From Saururus chinensis (lineage: Eukaryota > Streptophyta > Magnoliopsida > Piperales > Saururaceae), in assembly GCA_035235625.1 (NCBI GenBank), contig CP141145.1:20338563-20402562 (forward strand): a stretch of DNA of 64,000 nucleotides, read 5' to 3'. This document shows positions 56,431 to 64,000 of this stretch, one piece after another (the stretch's first letter is position 1; each line of letters starts with the position of its first letter). The notes under the pieces are model-generated. The model was given only the letters and a program-made list of their open reading frames with translations, searched no databases and was not told the DNA's origin. The position numbers were made by a program, and so were the translations under genes.

Positions 56431-57290
56431 TCATTCCCAACCAATTTCAGGATTTTGATACAATGGAACGATGGGAAGAGCTGCTTTCATATTAAGAATT
56501 AGCGTTTTGGCCAGCACCCTGTAGGCAGCTTCCGTTAAATGAGCGCCATCCCAACTGATGTATGAAGCTGGGTCTTCACATGCTTTCGCCTTTTTGTCTC
56601 CACAGAGGGCCGTGTCATTGTAATTGTAAGGACCACCCCCACCGCAGCATGCTCTTAGCCCACCTCTCCCAAATCCTAGAATTAAAATCGCTTAATTAAG
56701 TTTCGGGCAACTGGTCATTTTATGAACACTAAGCTCAAGAAGCAAATTGGATTTGTCATACTCACCAAGTCGTCGACGATAGCTATAAACACTCAATGCA
56801 GCACTGTAATAATCTAAATAGACAATTGTCACCTCAGGGTGCCGTTGGCGTATTTCATCAAGCATTATCTTAAGTTGATGGTTCTGACTTTCAACAAAAA
56901 TATTAAACTTGATCAAGCAATTCCTTTGATCATAGTCTTCCTTCCTCGAGCTCTGAAAGCTGGTGAGATATCCTGCATTGCAACCAATGGGAAGGTTCCC
57001 GGGAACTACCAGTGCTGTGGCCCCATGTTTGATCAATGTCTGGCATTTGTGGTTAATTGTGTCAAGCAGCCATTATTAGATTAAGAATCCGACATATGTG
57101 TTTGAACGGTACTAACTTCAATGGCAGCTTCGATTTCTTGAACTACTTTAGGTATGAAGTCCTCAACTTGGTGAATTTGCCATCCTTGGCGGAATGGGTA
57201 GTTGAAATCGTTGGCACCTATCTCTCCCACCAAAAAGAGAGTGCTTTTGAAGATGTCTTTGCAGTCTGTCGAAGATCATCATAAAAATTT
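56431..57290 (-). pseudogene. GDSL esterase/lipase, 5'-truncated and frameshifted
   Basis: The last exon 56675-56431 encodes GFGRGGLRACCGGGGPYNYN, CEDPASYISWDGAHLTEAAY (the catalytic Asp and His in DGxH) and a normal stop. It joins by a GT-AG intron to 57290-56766, which encodes DCKDIFKSTLFLVGEIGAND, TALVVPGNLPIGC, FNIFVESQNHQLKIMLDEIR and YLDYYSAAL. These are the conserved blocks III and V of plant secreted GDSL lipases of the acetylajmalan/sinapine esterase type. Between ND and the VPGN block a stop and frame changes occur near 57080, and just upstream of DCKDIF there are TGA codons. The first exons, with the GDS serine motif and signal peptide, are not found within several kilobases. It is therefore a decayed host gene. 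Confidence 0.85.
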
Positions 57291-57299
57291 GTTTAGGAG

Positions 57300-58640
57300 T
57301 TGAATGAGTTGTCAACGTATCTGTTTGACAAAAGTGCTTTTGTGATCAGTGGATTTGAAGAATTCTGGCTATTTTCGAGCTTGAGATCACTTTATCATAT
57401 ACGAACGAGATATCAAATTTCAAATAAATTTGTAAATGTGTCCAAATCTTGATCTTGCATATCACCAAAAACAGGCATTTGGACCTATCATTTGTGCCAT
57501 TAGTAAAAGGAAAGAGAAGAAATAACAATAGTATGTCTTGTGTAATTCATTTGTGCCATTTAGGCGTTGCATGTGAGTGATGCATCGATGCTCAACAAAC
57601 CGTGTGGGGTTTGAGCCCACTTCAAACAGTCCTCCGATGCTCACGATCGAATAGGAGAAATTAGTCCTAGAGCAACACGCTATCCACCATACTTGTTGCT
57701 CTATGCCAATGGCACTATAATTCGTGTTTCTTGAATTGGAGTTTTAGAAACATGGCCCTCTAATACGTGTTTCATATACATCTATGGACACTGTGAAAAG
57801 CTATTGGCCCAGAGAAGGAACTAACTAATCATATTATTATATACAATAATTTGGCTAACTGTATATTTTTTAATTCTGGACCATTTTACTTATATTTTTT
57901 ACCCTTAATTCTTATTTTTTATTTTTTATTTAATACAAGTTTGAATTGGTATATGATTTGAGAATATTTTAGAAAAAATATGTATTTAGATTCTTTAGAT
58001 GTCTTGCCAGATGTCAATATATAACATTTTAGGCTATGTTGATTTTAACTTAGTAATGTTATATATTACACTCCCAAACTTAGATTCACACATTTTTAGT
58101 ATCGTTAAAAAGATTTCGACGAGTTGTACTAAGATCCCACATGACTATGTTTTATTAAACTTTTTTATAGGCCCACTTATACAACGCATGTCTTGATCAT
58201 AATTCTTTTATCATTACCTATAATATACATGTTCGAATTTGCATATATTTACGCTCTTGAAAAACTCATAAAGAGCTCTATCAAATTAGACCCACCACCA
58301 AACTAATCCTAAATATGAATAATGTGCTCTATGATACAAAGTACTTCGACATTATTGTCTTTGCTAACCTATGACATAATACGATTATACGATTTAACCT
58401 ATGAATAACCTATGACTATACGATTTAAACTTTGAGCATATAAGTGTATTTGGGTCAATACACGGTTTATGTCTACAATGTATAATCATTATGATCCTAA
58501 AAATATGTATGACAACTATAGTATGCAAGGGAGACCATTTTTTAATACTTTGTTACAGGCAAACTCTAGGGCATCGAGTACAAAAGGCTATTGGATACGG
58601 CCAACCAAGCGCACACTAGGACTCCCAACTTCCGTCTCTT
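57300..58640. other. AT-rich intergenic sequence
   Basis: The missing 5' exons of the GDSL gene would be expected here but were not seen. No repeats or ORFs of note. Confidence 0.5.
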
Positions 58641-58649
58641 GCATGTAAT

Positions 58650-59240
58650 GGCTTAGTATGACATTTGGAACATGATGAAGGAGAGATTGTATCTCATCAT
58701 GGTGCATATCCTATACTTGATCTCTTAGACCAATGTGGACTTAAATTTACCCTCTATTATCTTTGGATGGCTCATGACATTCTTGCACCGGCATACACAC
58801 GAGATGTTGGCATTTCCCTACATTCCTTTCTAGGATCTTTCAAACCCAACATGTTTGTTTTTTATGCACATAGCCTACATAGATTGGAATGGGACAAATT
58901 AATGAGGTAGTGGTTTGCAAGATGCGTTCTCACAACAAAGATAGAGGACATTATGCACAGGAGGATGTTCAGATTCCCGATGCCAACCTTGAGGAGAGAC
59001 TGGCTCTATGGAGATGATCGGATTTTGAGACAGATGTCCCGAGGTATATGATATATGATGAGGGTATGACACTCCATAGACAACTCTTAGACTCTATACA
59101 TAGCACTTTGATCAACTTGAGGAGTTGGTTCGTTGCTGATCCTTCTATTCTGAGTCCTCAGATGATGATACCACTGTGGGGGAGGATGCAGGTGATGAGG
59201 AAGATGTTGGAGAGGACAACAGAGATGATACTACTGCTAA
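58650..59240 (+). pseudogene. Sirevirus-like gag/env-like remnant
   Basis: Two offset frames read HHGAYPILDLLDQCGLKFTL, then WDKLMR, ARCVLTTKIEDIMHRRMFRF, and finally an acidic tail SDDDTTVGEDAGDEEDVGED ending in a stop at about 59240. A C-terminal acidic tail, followed 250 bp later by ACAAAAAGGGGAGAAG, is characteristic of the 3' part of Sirevirus-type copia elements, where an extra ORF precedes purine tracts. Family assignment is tentative and the sequence is frameshifted. Confidence 0.5.
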
Positions 59241-59483
59241 CTAGTCTTGTTGTTTTATTTATGTTTCATTTTGATGTATTTCTTATTAAAACATTGGTCA
59301 ATTCATGATATGTATTTGGATGCTTATTTTTATGTATTGTGAAAATGATGGATGTTTAACTTGTGAATATTTTGAGAAATTTATAGTTATTGTTTATTAT
59401 CTATTATGTCTTAATGGTTAATTGTTTGACATATATGTTTTATTGTATAGTTTCTATGCTTTTGGATTCAACTTTTGACTATT

Positions 59484-59500
59484 TTAGACAAAAAGGGGAG
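59484..59500 (+). other. Polypurine-tract-like site
   Basis: ACAAAAAGGGGAGAAGA, as found repeatedly near 3' LTRs of Sireviruses. No LTR start immediately follows, so it may be one of several internal tracts. Confidence 0.45.
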
Positions 59501-61965
59501 AAGAACTTATGGAAAACCAGTGAGATTGCACTTACTTCATACTTGATTGAATGATGCTATGCAAATAATTTTTGTTTAAGTGTGCATGAGATACCTATAA
59601 TTTTTGTGAGGAATTTGTATACTATGATTCATAATTTATCTTCATAGTTTTTTGTGACTTTTGTTAGAGGGCCTCGTATGTTCTTTAAATCAACGAACCT
59701 CTTCGATAAATATAAGATTATTGAGTGATAAATTAAGGACAGTAGTAATGATGATAAACATGAAATTTGTTTAATTTTATTTTAGAGTAAAAAGTTCTAT
59801 TAGAGCCACCGACATGTTGGTGAACCTACCAATGATTTTAATTCACTATTGGTAAGGTTCAACATGTTGGTCAACTTATCGATGAAGTATTGAAGGCACT
59901 GTCATCAACCTCGATGTGTAAGTGGTTGTAAATCAGTTATACCAATGGCCTATGGAACTATGCGTAAAAACATTTTCATGGATAGTTATGCACCATAATT
60001 TAGTTAATTAATTCTCATATAAATACTTTTAACAAACATTGACCTTAATCTTACGTATTCTCCAACTTTGGGGAGAAAGCAGTGGACTAGGGCATGTCAA
60101 AGTTCAATAGAAAAGGAAGAATGATCAAATTCGTAGAGATCTCATTTGATTTGTAGAAAAGAGGTAAAATTACTAACCTTTTATTATGATGATGATCACC
60201 ATCATCATGATATTTGTGTTAAATGAGTATTTAACTCCATGAAATCACTCTATTGCCTTGTTAAGAAATAACATATGTAAATATCATGTAACAATATATT
60301 TTTAAGTCAATTTTAAACAAGGGTGATAGTTCTATTACTTTTCCCAAGCATCAACAAATCTACTAACACATTGGTGAGGTTGCCAATATAATGGAGCAGA
60401 TAATGGTATGTGGTTTTTATGTGCATCAACGTGTTGGTGTGCTATCAAAAATGGATCACTAGTAGTGAGGTTGACATGTCAGTGAGGCATTGATAAGGAT
60501 AGTTGTTCTTATTATCCCACTGTCAACAAGGGTTTGATGCACCAATAGGTTACTAATGGGAATTGGTGACTTAGCCAACACATCGATGAGTTTACCAATA
60601 GTAAGTTAGTTTTGGGGTAAATGTTAGAAATAAATGTTATAATTATTAGGTTATTATTATGAGATATAATAACATGATATTGAATATATGAAATGCAATT
60701 ATATGTGATATCATAATTGATGATGTTTGGGTTTATGTACCCTTATATGTATGGAAATCCTTGTAATAGATTGCACCCAAGACTATTGGATAAAGGCACT
60801 TAAGGACAGAAGATCCTTGTGTCTAAATGGATCCTCAAGTGAGTCTTTAGCTATGTAGATGGAAATGGTTTTGTATGAAATAGGACAATGGTCTTCAGGC
60901 TTTCTAAGGATTAGAGTTATGCAAAACCGCTTCCCTAGACCAAGAGATGTGTTCGAATAGACTATAACATTAAAAGATGACTAGTTCAATGTAGCACAAT
61001 ATTGGAGGTTTCGATGATCATGGAAGTCATGACTTCAACAACTTGTGTCCATGAGCCTTATGAGCTTTAGCTACATCTATGGATGAATAGGGTAGGCCTC
61101 ACTATGAGTAGTTCATGGTCTAGTGAGGCGAGGTTGTACTCCTAGACGTGGCTACTATATCATAAAGCACATTATGACTTATACTTATGGAGCAAGACTC
61201 CTAAGCGAGGTCACGTTATGATATTTAAAATTATGATAAAGCATTTATGAATGTATTGCTTATTCCTCTTATGTGTTATGATGATGATGATTGCTCTTGG
61301 ATATGATATTTGTTGTTGTTATGATAATGTATATAATCATGTCCATTGATATTACACAGTACTTATTTAGCCATCCCAATAGGTATATTAGTATACTCAA
61401 CATCCTCATTTTGTAGGTTTGCCGAAAGAGTTGTTGGGTTGGGATCGGTGAGGATGGGAAGGACGTCAAGCATTAAAAGAAATATAAGATTTCTTATCTT
61501 TGTTAGTAAACTTCTAGTATGGTATACAATTTGAACTTAGGAGCGTAAGTGTCAATTACTTATGGTTGTATGTGTGTGATGGATTCTTGGTATCTACATG
61601 GGCAAAGCCCTTTGTAATTTTACCTTATCATATTTATGGATATAATGATTTGAATATTCTTATATTTAAAAATGAATGAGTTACCCCAATGATAATTTTG
61701 TCAAATGATTGACAAAAGTGAGTTTGAAAAAAGAAATTTTGTTTTCATTGATTTCATTATGATAAATGAGTTTTGAAAATCATGGGGTATGACAGTGCAT
61801 GTCAGGTACAGGTTCATGGCTTTTTAAAATTAATTCCAAATAGTCTTAGTGAGTCTTAGAAGTGCCAAGTATATGTTCAGTTTAAGTGAAAGTCAATGCA
61901 CTAAATTGTCTAAGATTTATAATTTTTTTATTTTTGTAACTTATAGAGTTTTGTCATGAAATAAC
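59501..61965. other. AT-rich region, probably degenerate retrotransposon and LTR sequence
   Basis: Recurrent words CAACATGTTGGT/CAACACATTGGTGAGGTT occur at 59805-60600. A GGGGTATGACA at 61785-61795 looks like the 3' end of a gypsy LTR, with a possible start TGTTAGAAATAAATG at 60622. No target duplication is visible. No coding region. Confidence 0.4.
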
Positions 61966-63335
61966 CAAAGGAGGAGATTGTTAGAACATATTATAAAAAG
62001 CCTTTTAATTGGTTAAATTTTTATGATCAAAGCTATGTCCAAATCAAAGTCAAGTTTGTAATTGATTGACTTGAAAAAAAGAGCTAGCCAATTCTAAAAA
62101 TTCAAGGTTGAAGATTGAGAAAAGTGTTTTGTTTCAAGGTAAACTTTACACACATTCACATGCACAAAACAAACAAATTTTAATTTGAAAAACCTTAGAA
62201 AGTGTTTTTGAATGTTTTGGACAAAAATAGAGAAAAATCACAAATGTGTTTATAAGCGATCAATCGGTTTAGAACATAATACAATGGATCAACCAGGAAT
62301 GAATATTTTTAGAATTTTTTAACAGAAGGAAAATTGATCAAATAGTTGTCTGATAGATCGATCGGTTTCAGTATTCATCCATCACAATAACTTGAATGAT
62401 CAAATGCATTTTCAAATGATCAATCAATTTAAGAGAGGAGGATAATAGTACCTTGATCGATATATAGATCATTTTAGCAAAAGGAAATATCGATTAATTG
62501 TCTTGATTTGAATAAAATAATGAGCAATTAATCGATCTGTGAAATAGTTGCCTAGTTTAAGCAATTCAAAACGAATCCCTTACCAACTAGAAGACACTAA
62601 CCGTAGCCGCCTTGAGAGACTATGTAAGGGTTAGCTTTGGACGAAATAATACTAGGGGAAGCAATATTTTTGAGAGAGAAATAAAGTGCTTTAAAAGATT
62701 AATTATTCCCTAATTCACCTATGAATTTGAGAGAAAATTAAGAGAGGTGTAGACTTTGATTCATAGCCATATTATAAATTAGAACTTGTGATTCACACAC
62801 ATCACAACACAACAAAAGTACTAAAGGAGTTCTTCAAAAGAGAATTTGAAAGAGCTCTATATCAACAATAAAAAAAGTTTTAATTGAAATGCTTTGGAAA
62901 GGACAAAGGACAAGATCGAAGGAAAAAACATTAAGGTGGAGACTTGAAGTCCAAGAATTTTACAAAGAAAAAGGTTTCTTGTTTTACATAGAGGTTGGTA
63001 TCTTGGTGTCTTATAAGTTCTATTCATTAGTGCATGAATTTTAGACGGAGAGTGGCTATCATTGGTTTTTTCCCATGTTGGGTTTTCACATAAAATCCTC
63101 ATGTGATAGTAATTAAATATTTTTGTGATTGATAGTACTTTAGTTATTTTTTTGCCTCACAATTCTGCAACCGAGGTCTTATTTTTATTATTAATTAAGT
63201 ATTTGGATCATGGGCAATGTGGTAATTTGTTACATTTAGACAAATGTAAACTCTCATTAATATCCTTGAAGAAGTTTGAGTCATATTGGTAAAGTTTCTT
63301 ACCTTAAGCAAAACATTTGACATATCCTACTAGTA
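61966..63335 (+). repeat. Copia LTR with preceding polypurine tract
   Basis: AAAGGAGGAGATTG (61966-61980) is a polypurine tract leading into TGTTAGAACATATTA, a typical copia LTR start at 61979. Inside are GATCGATCGG words and GGTTTTTTCCCATGTTGGG (63064), shared with the LTR remnant at 13190-14470. The 3' boundary near 63335 is a guess, based on TAGTATCAG, a weak primer-site-like sequence. Confidence 0.6.
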
Positions 63336-63800
63336 TCAGTTTTGTTGCTTAACTTTCTAATCTTTTATCTAAGTGACTAGTGTAATTATGTTATGCTCAA
63401 TATGAGACACAAATTGTGTGAGTTTTAACATATTTATAATTGTGTTCCTTAATTATCTTACTACATGATTTTAACACAATTGGTTTGACTTTCCTTGAAT
63501 TTTAAAGTCTCAATGTGGTCACTTTCTTTTGTGTTTTCTCAACTATGTTTTTATTCTTTCTTTTATTTCACCTTTGTCTATTCATGACAAAAAAGATAAA
63601 GATAATTTGAATATGGGGGAGAAGATATGTGAGTTAATTATTTGGGAGAAAACTCAACTAATTGATCTTGTCGCATGTACTTAAACTTTTGAATTTTGTA
63701 TTTACTTATTTTTGGACTATATTATGCAGGTATGTTCTTCTAGTGTGAGGTGTTGGTTGATTATAGGTTGAATATCACACCAAAATAGGATTTAAGTATT
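63336..63800. other. Short interval with Sirevirus-like 3' signals
   Basis: CATGACAAAAAAGATAAAG and ATATGGGGGAGAAG (63578-63625) resemble the purine-rich 3' ends of Sireviruses. No gene seen. Confidence 0.4.
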
Positions 63801-63805
63801 ATAGA

Positions 63806-64000
63806 TTAAGGGGGAGAATCATTGTTAAGTTGGATAATCTGTTACAATCTGGTTTATGTAGTATAGAGTCAATGATCAAAATAATGTCAATAATGTGTGA
63901 TTTTGAGTCAAATATTCCTAAAAAATAAATTGTGAAGATGAAGTAGATAAAAAAACAAGAATTATAGTTTACAAGTAAAAACATTCATAAACATCACACA
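63806..64000 (+). repeat. Start of a further copia LTR, running off the window
   Basis: ATTAAGGGGGAGAATCAT (63806-63823) is a polypurine tract followed by TGTTAAGTTGGATAATC. The sequence GATCAAAATAATGTCAA at 63873 is shared with the LTR remnant at 13204. It continues beyond the window. Confidence 0.55.

Noticed and set aside
57600..57680. Possible tRNA or small RNA gene
   Set aside because: No cloverleaf arms or conserved B-box sequence could be assembled.
1..64000. Organellar or bacterial origin
   Set aside because: No ribosome-binding sites, operons or organelle genes; spliced plant exons and LTR retrotransposons throughout.

Overview
This is plant nuclear DNA made almost entirely of nested transposable elements. 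The evidence is GT-AG introns, chromovirus-type Ty3/gypsy and copia LTR elements, CACTA-type ends, a FAR1-type Mutator transposase, and fragments of plant gene families (Raf-like kinase, UFL1, receptor-like kinases, GDSL lipase). No prokaryotic features, CRISPR arrays, rRNA or tRNA genes were seen. The species cannot be named from the sequence.

Layout. 1-7279: a Tekay/Del-like chromovirus, cut by the window start in its 5' LTR, with a decayed pol and a 1.93-kb 3' LTR. 7.5-7.98 kb: one end of a CACTA element. 8.6-10.6 kb: a minus-strand solo LTR related to other ~1.9-kb LTRs here. 11-13.2 kb: a direct repeat flanking an antisense gypsy pol scrap. 13.2-14.5 kb: a copia LTR remnant. 14.75-15.0 kb: a Mutator transposase scrap. 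15.0-24.4 kb: a minus-strand gypsy remnant whose integrase is split by a solo LTR (19202-23739) that itself contains a plus-strand solo LTR (19909-21833). 25.9-55.9 kb: an old plus-strand chromovirus with short LTRs, split in its gag region. 56.4-57.3 kb: a degraded GDSL lipase, the only host-gene-like locus outside transposons. 58.6-64 kb: Sirevirus/copia-like remnants and LTRs.

The centre of interest is a 22,277-bp Mutator-like element (MULE), 26838-49114, inserted into that old chromovirus with a 9-bp target duplication (TCTCCCGTC) at both ends. Its terminal inverted repeats are about 2.1 kb and nearly identical. Each carries several layers of tandem repeats and ends inside an array built on a perfect 20-bp palindrome. 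Inside are, left to right: a spliced, apparently intact FAR1/MULE/SWIM transposase (plus strand); fragments of two receptor-like kinase genes (plus); a second, variant palindrome array; exons of a Raf-like kinase and of UFL1 (minus), introns retained; and a multi-exon gene encoding a plant-mobile-domain-like region, an acidic repeat linker and a ULP1 (C48) protease with its His-Asp-Cys motifs (minus). It therefore looks like a recent, potentially autonomous, gene-capturing giant MULE with two transposon genes of its own, converging from opposite ends. The ULP1-type gene has one net frame slip in its linker and may be broken.

Gene models and homologies come from reading the translated sequence and splice signals by eye. 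No database search, alignment program or expression data were available.
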